Source: CBDCZY01 sp965224745 (GTDB taxonomy: Bacteria; Pseudomonadota; Gammaproteobacteria; Methylococcales; Methylomonadaceae). From it: DNA of 64,000 bases. Location of the stretch: positions 124,001 to 188,000 of the forward strand of contig CBDCZY010000004.1 in assembly GCA_965224745.1 (NCBI GenBank). Reading direction: 5' to 3'. A program made the translations under genes and the position numbers. The notes beneath the pieces are model-generated. The model was not told the DNA's origin. It searched no databases and saw only the letters and a list, made by a program, of their open reading frames with translations. This document shows positions 26,896 through 34,265 of the stretch, in pieces (positions within the stretch are counted from its first letter, which is position 1; each line of letters opens with the position of its first letter).

Positions 26896-28284
26896 ATGAA
26901 AACAAATACAAATCATACATTTATTAGACAATTTACTGTCCTGACATGGTTTTTTTTTATATTCATCAACCTATCATACGGATTACCTATAGTGCGTGGA
27001 GATGCACAAAAACAGCATGGCTTGAAACATTCTCAGACGAATAAAAATAGATACAATTCTGATAACAAGTTCTTTCGGGAAGCCTTAAAGAAAATTTCCA
27101 AGGGTAGAAAAACGTTTCGTTACGATACTTTTGGAGATGAATCGTTCTGGGGTGATGGTCTAAAATTGCATTTGGCTATTGCCGGAGAAAAATTGGGTGG
27201 TGTCGGTGCAGGGTTGAGCCCTAAACAAGCTTTAGGAGTTGGTTTAAAAGTTGATATTAAAACGTTACCCAAGAGTCTACGGAAGGCATTACAACGTGGG
27301 GAAGTAGATCTGGAAGATCCGGCAATAACCTTAGCATTACTTCAGCTTAATGCTGTTGTTGGCTTGACCGGTTTTTTTGATGCTTCCGGAAAGATTAAAT
27401 CTGTTGGTATTCAATGCGCTCTATGTCATTCTGTAGTCGATGATTCTTTAGCACCTGGAATCGGTCGACGCTTAGATGGATGGGCAAACAGAGATTTGAA
27501 TGTAGGAGCAATTATCGGTCTTGCCCCCAATCTACAACCCTTTGTCGATCTTCTTGGCGTTGATCTTGCCACAGTGAAAGCAGTACTGGCGAGTTGGGGG
27601 CCAGGCAAATTTGATGCTGAGTTGAACATCGATGGCAAAGGATTTCGGCCAGATGGCGGTGCGTCTGCCACACTTATACCACCTGCATTTGGACTTGCCG
27701 GAGTAAACCTTCATACCTGGACAGGTTGGGGAGGTGTTGCTCACTGGAATGCTTTTGTAGCAGTGCTGGAAATGGGTGGACAAGGCACCTTTATTGATTC
27801 CCGTTTAAACGACGCCGAAAAATTCCCTATTGCGGCGGCCAACGATTTTGGAAACTTCAGATCAGACCCAGATCTGGTTACTAAAAAACTGGCTGATCTT
27901 CATCTGTACCAGTTAGCCCTGAGTGCTCCAAAGCCCCCTAAAGGAAGCTATGACAAATCGGCAGCCAAGCGCGGTAAAGTCCTTTTTAAAGGCAAAGCCC
28001 GGTGTGCCAATTGTCATGTGCCTCCTATTTATACCGAACCAGGCTGGAACTTACATTCACCTAAAGAAATGGGTATCGATAGTTTTCAAGCGGATCGATC
28101 TCCAGATGGTGGCTATCGAACCTCACCTTTAAAAGGGCTTTGGACGCACATGAAAGGTGGGTTCTTCCATGATGGTCGTTTTCCAACGCTAGCTGCCGTT
28201 ATTCATCACTACGATAAAGTCTTTAAACTGGAATTATCGGATAATGAGGTCAATGATTTGAGTGAATTTTTGAAGTCAATTTAG
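26896..28284 (+). CDS. Diheme c-type cytochrome of the MauG/peroxidase-like group
   Basis: A 462-residue precursor with a signal peptide (WFFFIFINLSYG). Heme motifs are CALCH at residues 174-178 and CANCH at 370-374. The C-terminal part (YRTSPLKGLWTHMKGGFFHDGRFPTLAAVIHHYDKVF) is typical of diheme peroxidase and MauG-like proteins, with the usual HDG... HYD ligands. The middle (residues 180-340) is unlike classical CcpA and is rich in Gly and Asn, near diheme proteins annotated as oxidoreductases. It is divergently transcribed from the ferritin/cytochrome/sigma operon and may work with that periplasmic cytochrome. Substrate unknown. Confidence 0.78.
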   Translation: MKTNTNHTFIRQFTVLTWFFFIFINLSYGLPIVRGDAQKQHGLKHSQTNKNRYNSDNKFFREALKKISKGRKTFRYDTFGDESFWGDGLKLHLAIAGEKLGGVGAGLSPKQALGVGLKVDIKTLPKSLRKALQRGEVDLEDPAITLALLQLNAVVGLTGFFDASGKIKSVGIQCALCHSVVDDSLAPGIGRRLDGWANRDLNVGAIIGLAPNLQPFVDLLGVDLATVKAVLASWGPGKFDAELNIDGKGFRPDGGASATLIPPAFGLAGVNLHTWTGWGGVAHWNAFVAVLEMGGQGTFIDSRLNDAEKFPIAAANDFGNFRSDPDLVTKKLADLHLYQLALSAPKPPKGSYDKSAAKRGKVLFKGKARCANCHVPPIYTEPGWNLHSPKEMGIDSFQADRSPDGGYRTSPLKGLWTHMKGGFFHDGRFPTLAAVIHHYDKVFKLELSDNEVNDLSEFLKSI

Positions 28285-28289
28285 ATTTA

Positions 28290-28314
28290 GCTTCATTCTT
28301 CGGGGGGGTGAAGC
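28290..28314 (+). terminator. Possible terminator, weak
   Basis: gcttca/tgaagc forms a 6-bp stem around a G-rich loop just after the diheme gene, but no T run follows, so termination is doubtful. Confidence 0.3.
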
Positions 28315-28349
28315 CTCTCTAAAGCCTTCATTAATCGGGTTATTTACAT

Positions 28350-28511
28350 ATACTTCACGCGTCCACGGATGCGGATTTCTATCGGTCGATTTTTGCCGAT
28401 AGACTGCGTTACTGAAACAGTTGCGTAGCTCGCTATGCGCCTATTTCAGTGCCTTGCTCTCGACAACAATCAACTCGCTATAAATTCCGTATCCGTGGAC
28501 GCGTGAAGTAT
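28350..28511. repeat. MITE-like element, family B, copy 1
   Basis: The 162-bp unit has inverted ends atacttcacgcgtccacgga / tccgtggacgcgtgaagtat. Its interior includes gttgcgtagctcgctatgcg and gccttgctctcgac. A close copy lies at 45445-45610, and an element sharing the core but not the ends at 48553-48708. Confidence 0.82.
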
Positions 28512-28699
28512 AATAACCGACCTCAAAAAAGATATTTTCTAATAGCATACTCCGCGCCAATTGTCAGACTTGTCCAACTAACGATTCAGGTTGTGATTCG
28601 TTGCGCTCTCACAATCCAACCTTGTTCGTTATATGCGATTTGCCAAATATATAATGCGTATACTATATGCGCATACGTAAAAATAAAGGAGTCCAGCGC

Positions 28700-28945
28700 A
28701 TGAACCAGGTATTTGATACCCAAGCACCCAAAAAACCTACAAATGTTACTATAAACAGTGATTTATTGACCGAAGCCAAAAAACTTAAAATAAACCTATC
28801 TGCCACTCTTGAAACCTCCTTAATTGAGTTAGTTAGCACCAACAAACGTGAACCATGGAAGCAACAGAACAAAGCAGCCATTGAGGCATATAACCAACTA
28901 GTGGATGAAAATGAGGTGTTTAGCGACGAGTTAAGGAGCTTTTAA
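28700..28945 (+). CDS. ccdA: CcdA-type antitoxin
   Basis: An 81-residue protein from ATG 28700, chosen because AAGGAG lies 9 bases upstream; the open frame begins 11 codons earlier. The N-terminal ribbon-helix-helix (PTNVTINSDLLTEAKKLKINLSATLE) and the C-terminal NQLVDENEVFSDELRSF match CcdA, whose tail wraps the CcdB toxin. It overlaps ccdB by one base (TAATG). Confidence 0.92.
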   Translation: MNQVFDTQAPKKPTNVTINSDLLTEAKKLKINLSATLETSLIELVSTNKREPWKQQNKAAIEAYNQLVDENEVFSDELRSF

Positions 28946-29273
28946 TGACTCAGTTTGTCGTTTATGAAAACACCAACCGCACAAAGAAAAAAGCATACCC
29001 TTATTTGCTAGATATACAATCCAATTTGCTCAACGAACTACGAACCACTGTTGTTATCCCTCTCTGCCCCAAGTCCATTATGGGTGGCACCGTAATTTCG
29101 AAGCTATGCCCAATATTTGATATAGACAATAAAGATTTTATCCCATTGACACAACAAAATGTAGGTATTGATCGAAAAGTGCTGGGTAAAGAAACCTGTG
29201 ATCTTTCACATTACCGACCCCTTACCGACCTGAAGTTATTGCTGCATTGGGTTTCATTATTTCTGGCATATAA
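28945..29273 (+). pseudogene. ccdB: CcdB-type gyrase toxin, frameshifted by an 11-bp duplication
   Basis: Residues 1-91 are a good CcdB (FVVYENTNRTKKKAYPYLLDIQ ... VLGKETCDLSHYR). At 29211-29232 a tandem copy of ttaccgacc with an 11-base offset shifts the frame. In the other frame the sequence continues PEVIAALGFIISGI and stops at TAA 29271-29273, exactly as CcdB should end. Removing 11 bp restores a 105-residue protein, the normal length. As it stands, translation passes the native stop and runs through the CACAG array to 29502, giving 185 residues with a repeated HSTAQ tail. The C-terminal Trp/Gly-Ile region needed for gyrase poisoning in CcdB is lost, so the toxin is probably inactive. Confidence 0.88.
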
Positions 29274-29292
29274 TCGGGATAGGGTAATGTCT

Positions 29293-29439
29293 CACAGCAC
29301 AGCACAGCACAGCACAGCACAGCACAGCACAGCACAGCACAGCACAGCACAGCACAGCACAGCACAGCACAGCACAGCACAGCACAGCACAGCACAGCAC
29401 AGCACAGCACAGCACAGCACAGCACAGCACAGCACAGCA
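29293..29439. repeat. (CACAG) pentanucleotide array, about 29.4 units
   Basis: A perfect 147-bp run of CACAG that starts 20 bases after the native ccdB stop. All three frames on the plus strand read a cyclic HSTAQ pentapeptide. On the minus strand it reads as Cys-rich open frames, which are artefacts. Such a long perfect array is expected to change length often by slippage. Confidence 0.97.
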
Positions 29440-29657
29440 AATCACATCTCCTCCCACACACAGGTCTGGACTAATTATCTCGGCCATGTCAGTTTAACCT
29501 AAATTATTTCTGGTAGAAATAGTGGGTCAATTCATTTATACTTGCAGGCTGGTTTCAGATTATTACTCTCTGAACATAATAATAACAAAAACTGAAATAT
29601 GTCATGGTTTTGTCGCTAGGAATATCAAATACCGATTATAAATTTTAGGAAAATAAA

Positions 29658-30149
29658 ATGAAAAAGGTGATATTTCTAATAACAACTTTTCTCTTCGCTT
29701 CGATAGCTACTGCCGAAAATTATGCAGTTTATAACGCCAAAGAAGGGCAGTTGAAATTCATTTTTTCTCCGTTTTAATCCTTTTCTCTCCGTTTTATCCT
29801 TAACCACCCAATTAAGTCGAGGAAGCTATTGACTCGGCGGCGGTTTTTCTTGGTTGGAAAACCAAAAAAGTTCAACCAGGATTGAAGGTTGCAACTTATA
29901 TAAAAGGGTCTTATACCATTCAGCTCTCGATCATTTATACGACTGATAGTTACCACATCAGATATCTTGATAGCAGACACATGGAATATGACAGCGAAGT
30001 GGGTGAGTGTACGAACTTACAATATTTGGGTGAAAAAACTCGATACCAGAATAGAAAAGAGTTGCAGATGCTATCGTCGTATTAATGTTAATTGTAAGGG
30101 TTTTATTGAAACTATTTTAGAATTATTTAAAAAAACAATTTCACTATAA
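29658..30149 (+). pseudogene. Small conserved secreted protein, broken by two frame changes
   Basis: A good start (AGGA, ATG 29658) gives a signal peptide (MKKVIFLITTFLFASIATAE) and ENYAVYNAKEG, then a stop at 29775. After a duplicated segment (tctccgtttta-n-tccttt twice, 29765-29798) another frame reads EEAIDSAAVFLGWKTKKVQ, PGLKVATYIKGSYTIQLSI and IYTTDSYHIRYLDSRHMEYD. After one more shift a third frame reads VRTYNIWVKKLDTRIEK. These blocks, in this order, match a common proteobacterial family of about 120-residue periplasmic or lipoproteins of unknown function ending in a YNxWVxxLxxxI motif. Confidence 0.65.
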
Positions 30150-30261
30150 ATCTCAACCCCCTATAGAAAAAACTATTCACAAAATTTAATTTAATCAGGA
30201 GGTATTACTAAAAACGACCATTAATAACAATTGAACATATCATAAACTAAAAATATAGAAA

Positions 30262-31651
30262 CAGTCTTGTCCAATATGAAATGAGTCTGAAACGACTCCT
30301 TATTTCCAGTATAAAATGAGCCTGAAATAGCTTTTCTGTTCATAATCCACTTTATGAAAATGATTATGAACATCGATAATTTAACCCAAATAGAGCACCT
30401 CGAATCCTTTTTACAGGGCAACCAATCGATAGCCTATTCGATACCGGGTAATAAAGCTGAGCGGTATCAATTGATCCAAAAGGGACTCGTTAAATTCAAC
30501 TACCTGTCCTGCAATAAAAAAGACAAGGGCATCATTAGTCGGTTTCTGATTAAGCTAACCGGTTATTCCCGCCAGCAGATGACACGTCTCATCGCGCAGT
30601 ACCGAAAGACCGGTTACGTCAGGTACAGCCCAGCAAGAGGCAATGGTTTCAACCGAAAATATTCTCAGCGCGATATTCGATTATTGGCAGACATTGATGA
30701 ATGGCATGAGAAACCTTGTGGTCATGCCGTGAAAAAGCTTATTGAGCGTTCCTATCAGGTGTACGGAGAGAAGCAGTATCAAAAGCTGGCGACAATCTCT
30801 GTTTCACACCTCTACAATCTGAGGGCATCAAAAACCTATCAGTTACAGCGCAGAGACTTTGAAAAAACCAAACCCAGGCAGATCGCCATTGGCGACAAAA
30901 GAAAACCACAAGCCAACGGTCAGCCAGGATACCTTCGCGTTGATACCGTTCACCAGGGCGACCAGGACAAGCAAAAAGGCGTTTATCATATCAATGTAGT
31001 TGATGAAGTCACTCAGTTTGAAATGATCTTATCCGTTGAAAAAATCAGCGAACACTTTTTAATCCCCGTGCTTGAACAAATACTGGAAACTTTTCCCTTT
31101 ATCATCAAAGGTTTTCACTCTGACAATGGGTCAGAATATATCAACAAGCCCGTAGAGAACCTGTTAAATAAGCTATTGATTGAAATGACCAAATCACGAT
31201 CCCGACAAACCAATGATAATGCACTGGTTGAAGGCAAAAATGCCGCGGTGGTCAGAAAGGTTTTTGGCTATACCCATATCCCACAAAGATGGGCTGCGAG
31301 GCTGAATGAATTCAATATCAAGTATTTGTACCCCTATGTTAACTATCACAGGCCCTGCTTTTATCCTGAAATCATCACCGACGATAAAGGAAAGCAGTCT
31401 AAGCAATACCCCTATAAAAACATGATGACACCTTATGACAAACTCAAATCACTACCTGACAGTGAAAAATATTTGAAACCGGGAATAAGCTTTGCGATAC
31501 TCGATCAGGTTGCCATGGCAATAACCGATAATCAGGCCGCTATAATCCTAAAAAAAGAAAGACAGAAACTTTTTAACCAGATTTTTGAACAGAAAAAAAT
31601 GGCTTAACTTTTATGCACATTTCAGACTCATTTCTGAATTGGAAAATACTG
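30262..31651 (+). mobile_element. IS481-like insertion sequence, copy 2, intact
   Basis: A 1,390-bp element between cagtcttgtccaatatgaaa (30262) and ttggaaaatactg (31651). The ends are imperfect inverted repeats sharing cagt and aaatgagtctgaaa. It holds one transposase gene. Flanks give at most an aaa duplication. It sits five bases upstream of the protease start codon. Confidence 0.9.
30354..31607 (+). CDS. IS481-like DDE transposase
   Basis: A 417-residue transposase. Residues 40-150 hold HTH segments (LIKLTGYSRQQMTRLIAQYRKTG, YSQRDIRLLADIDEWHEKPCG). The rve core spans about 190-330 with a first Asp in RVDTVHQGD, a second in FHSDNGSEYIN and Glu in NALVEGKNAAVVRK. The gene is intact; the copy at 11197-14864 is the same protein split by an IS21 element. 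Assignment to IS481-like rather than another rve group is by general resemblance. Confidence 0.88.
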   Translation: MKMIMNIDNLTQIEHLESFLQGNQSIAYSIPGNKAERYQLIQKGLVKFNYLSCNKKDKGIISRFLIKLTGYSRQQMTRLIAQYRKTGYVRYSPARGNGFNRKYSQRDIRLLADIDEWHEKPCGHAVKKLIERSYQVYGEKQYQKLATISVSHLYNLRASKTYQLQRRDFEKTKPRQIAIGDKRKPQANGQPGYLRVDTVHQGDQDKQKGVYHINVVDEVTQFEMILSVEKISEHFLIPVLEQILETFPFIIKGFHSDNGSEYINKPVENLLNKLLIEMTKSRSRQTNDNALVEGKNAAVVRKVFGYTHIPQRWAARLNEFNIKYLYPYVNYHRPCFYPEIITDDKGKQSKQYPYKNMMTPYDKLKSLPDSEKYLKPGISFAILDQVAMAITDNQAAIILKKERQKLFNQIFEQKKMA

Positions 31652-31655
31652 AAAC

Positions 31656-32837
31656 ATGAAAATACACAAAACAGTATTAAAAAATTTAAAAAAAACTTCT
31701 TTCTGCTTGTCACTGTCATTACTTTCACCTATCTCTCTTGCGAGTGATGTAAATACTAGAATCATTGGTGGTATAGATGCAGCATCGGGCGCTTGGCCTT
31801 CGGCAGCAGCGTTAATGTTCGACACTATGGGCGAAGATATTCAAGGGTGTGCTGGTTCATTAATTGAACATGGCTGGGTTTTAACAGCAGCACATTGTGT
31901 TCAAGGAATTGTTCCTGATTCAGTCATATTAGGACGTCCAAATCTTAATAATTCTCAAGTTGGAGAACGAATTGGTATTAAAAAAATCATTTCACACCCC
32001 AGTTATAATCCTAACAGCTTGGACAACGATATAGCGCTTATTCAGTTGAGTCATCCATCTTCACAAGAACTTGGATCATTGGCAACACCGGCTGATATAG
32101 AAAGTTTTATACAGGCTTCAACAGACACTATGACAGTAATAGGATGGGGGGTGACGAATACAGCAACTGGTGATAGTTCAGATACACTGAAGCAAGTGGA
32201 TGTTAATTATTATCGGCGATATATTTGTAACCAGCCTGGCTGGATTGTCACCGAAGATGGAACAGATTTAACGGTAATAAACAACCAACTTTGTGTAGGT
32301 GAAGCAGAAGGTGGTCAAGATAGCTGTCAGAGAGATAGTGGAGGTCCTATTTTCTTTAGAAACGACGCTGGCAAAAAAGTACAAGCGGGAATTGTGAGCT
32401 ATGGTGCCGGATGTGCAGAAGTCAATAATCCAGGTGTTTATACACGTGTTCCAAATTATATAAAGTGGATTAAAGATCAAATACCAGGAATACATATTCC
32501 AGGAAGCTTCCCATGGGAGACCATAGTTGCGATTGGACATCGAGTTAATAATTTACATGAACATCTTGATTCTCTGGAACTAGATCTAGATTTGTTCGTT
32601 GGAAGTACTTGGCAAGAACAATTAGCAAGAAGAGAAACCAAGGTTACCAATTTATTATTCCAAGCGGCAAATCACTGTTGGAATGGTTCACCACAGGAAG
32701 CGATCACAGTATTAAATACCATTCATAACACGTTAAATCAGAACATGACTCCAAGCACTAAGCGTTCTGAAACTAAGGAAAAAATCATGAATGAGCTAAA
32801 CTATCTTTGGCAAATAGTACATGCAGAAGAGTTCTAA
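31656..32837 (+). CDS. Trypsin-like (S1) secreted serine protease with C-terminal extension
   Basis: A 393-residue precursor with a signal peptide (FCLSLSLLSPISLAS) and the activation-type start RIIGGIDAASGAWPS. The catalytic triad is complete: H80 in LTAAHC, D125 in DNDIALIQL, S228 in CQRDSGGPIF. The primary-specificity region CQRDSGG suggests trypsin-like cleavage after Arg or Lys. Residues 275-393 form a helical extension without recognisable domain (NNLHEHLDSLELDLDLF). The start codon lies only five bases after the end of an IS481-like element and no ribosome-binding site of the usual type precedes it, so expression must now depend on IS sequence, or the gene has lost its 5' control region. 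Confidence 0.87.
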   Translation: MKIHKTVLKNLKKTSFCLSLSLLSPISLASDVNTRIIGGIDAASGAWPSAAALMFDTMGEDIQGCAGSLIEHGWVLTAAHCVQGIVPDSVILGRPNLNNSQVGERIGIKKIISHPSYNPNSLDNDIALIQLSHPSSQELGSLATPADIESFIQASTDTMTVIGWGVTNTATGDSSDTLKQVDVNYYRRYICNQPGWIVTEDGTDLTVINNQLCVGEAEGGQDSCQRDSGGPIFFRNDAGKKVQAGIVSYGAGCAEVNNPGVYTRVPNYIKWIKDQIPGIHIPGSFPWETIVAIGHRVNNLHEHLDSLELDLDLFVGSTWQEQLARRETKVTNLLFQAANHCWNGSPQEAITVLNTIHNTLNQNMTPSTKRSETKEKIMNELNYLWQIVHAEEF

Positions 32838-32885
32838 TTAAAGTAGTTACACCGCTTTATTTTATAATATATGCTTAATTAAATA

Positions 32886-32952
32886 TTAGGGGACAGAGTA
32901 ACATTTATTGCTCATCATGGGCTGAATAGAGTAAATATTACTCTGCTCCTAA
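32886..32952. repeat. REP-like palindrome
   Basis: ttaggggacagagtaacatt pairs imperfectly with aatattactctgctcctaa across 67 bp. The ggggacag-type arm resembles the short palindromes associated with REP-type tyrosine transposases. No such transposase is in the window. Confidence 0.5.
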
Positions 32953-32956
32953 TTTT

Positions 32957-33720
32957 GGCATTGCTAATTTAGTATAGTTTTATGTTAGAATTAAATTTTT
33001 GATATCTTTCTAAAGAGAGCGAGAAATTTAATGGAATGCCCTAAATGCAAATCTAATAAAAACATCAAAGATGGTATCGTAAAACAAAAGCAGCGTTACA
33101 AATGTAAAGAATGTAATTTTCGATATACTGTTGCTAGTGGCTCGGGAGCCAAACCATTCTATTTAAGAAAGATGGCTCTTCAATTATATCTTGAAGGATT
33201 AGGGTTTCGTTCAATTGGTCGGGTTTTGAACGTAAGCAATGTCACGGTACTAAATTGGATTAGATCCTTTGGTGAGCAAGTTGCCGAATTGAAAAGTCCT
33301 GAACAAGTGATTTATGCTGAGATGGATGAAATGCATACCTATGTGGGTCAAAAAAAAGCTATAAATGGATATGGATTGCTGTTGATAGATATGGGAAAAA
33401 ATTCATCAATTTCATTGTTGGCGACCGAAGCGTACAGACAGGACAAAAACTCTGGGAAGGAATTGAAGATCAATTAAATGGAACAATAGCAACCGATTAT
33501 TGGCAGCCCTATGAACATTTTATTCCTAGCGAAAAACACGTTCAATCCAAAGCTGAAACATACACAGTTGAAGGCTACAATAGTATCTTTAGACATTTTC
33601 TTGCGCGAATGAGAAGAAAGACAAAATGTTACACAAAAAGTGTTCGAATGCTTGAGCTGTCTATATTACTCTTAATGCATAAAAGAAATGGAACGTTAAC
33701 TATACTAAATTAGCAATGCC
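32957..33720 (+). mobile_element. IS1-family insertion sequence
   Basis: A 764-bp element with a perfect 23-bp inverted repeat starting ggcattgctaatttag (32957) and ending ctaaattagcaatgcc (33720), the normal IS1 size. The flanks do not show a 9-bp duplication. It appears to have inserted in a ParE/RelE-type toxin gene, whose tail follows at once. Confidence 0.9.
33031..33713 (+). CDS. IS1-family transposase in two frames joined at an A8 run
   Basis: Frame 0 from ATG 33031 gives a zinc-ribbon (CPKC... CKEC), an HTH and the first catalytic region (AEMDEMHTYVGQKK). At A8 (33350-33357) a -1 shift leads into SYKWIWIAVDRYGKKFINF, then TDYWQPYEHF and EGYNSIFRHFLARMRRKTKC, ending at TAG 33711. The joined protein is about 227 residues, the full IS1 length. 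Without the shift, translation ends at 33477 in non-homologous sequence (MGKNSSISLL). The shift point A AAA AAA is a canonical slippery heptamer, so this may be programmed rather than a mutation. Confidence 0.82.
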
Positions 33721-33774
33721 GAAAATATTATCATCCTTCGTATCTGGCATACCCAAGAAACTCGGGATACCTAA
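33721..33774 (+). pseudogene. C-terminal stub of a ParE/RelE-type toxin
   Basis: Directly after the IS1 end the frame reads NIIILRIWHTQETRDT and stops. ILRIWHxxExR is the usual last strand of ParE/RelE toxins. The rest of the gene is not found on the other side of IS1. Confidence 0.45.
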
Positions 33775-33903
33775 AAAACTCGATTGATGCGCTACCTGAT
33801 GTCAGAACATCCTATGGTTCTGGTGAAGGTTGGTGTGGTAAATGTTAGGGTCAAGGGCTGTAAGCACAGACCCGCTTGGTGATTGTTCATACCTATTCCA
33901 GAG

Positions 33904-33929
33904 TGTCTCGCGTCAATTATCTTTGTCTG
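33904..33929. mobile_element. Solo IS21-type terminal sequence
   Basis: tgtctcgcgtcaatta followed by ctttgtc nearly repeats the left end of the IS21 element at 11499, with one extra base. No second end or gene is present nearby, so it is either a remnant or a one-ended relic. Confidence 0.5.
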
Positions 33930-34015
33930 TAATCGTTTTATTCATGAAGATATATTTTAGTTAAATAAAATATAACCTTAAAATGTTGCGTCACTTTTAA
34001 TTACACCGTTAACGT

Positions 34016-34188
34016 CAGGGCTAATTTGTTCTATCGAGCAAAGCCTTAAATTCAGGAGCATAGATCTATCATCTGAATGAATTAACAATGTCATATAAAA
34101 TATCTTTTATTTTCAATATGATATAAAATTTCCGTGAATGTTATTAAAAATAAATCAATAACTTACCGGCTAGAACAAATTAGCCCTG
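34016..34188. repeat. MITE-like element, family D, with 10-bp target duplication
   Basis: The 173-bp AT-rich element has a perfect 18-bp inverted repeat (cagggctaatttgttcta / tagaacaaattagccctg) and is flanked on both sides by the direct repeat ccgttaacgt (34006-34015 and 34189-34198). It carries no gene and lies 77 bp upstream of guaB. Confidence 0.85.
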
Positions 34189-34265
34189 CCGTTAACGTTA
34201 ATCGACACGAATATTTTTAAATTTTTTGTTATGATAGAAGGTTATTAAATTTTTATGGGGTTGAT

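Noticed and set aside
29293..29439. CACAG array as a CRISPR
   Set aside because: It has no spacers: the unit is a perfect 5-mer repeated without a break.
29222..29487. Minus-strand open frames with long Cys/Leu/Val repeats across the CACAG array
   Set aside because: They only mirror the CTGTG complement of the microsatellite; no start signal or real composition supports a protein.
29774..29980. 68-codon minus-strand frame
   Set aside because: The plus strand here carries the blocks of a recognisable broken secreted protein; this is its antisense shadow.
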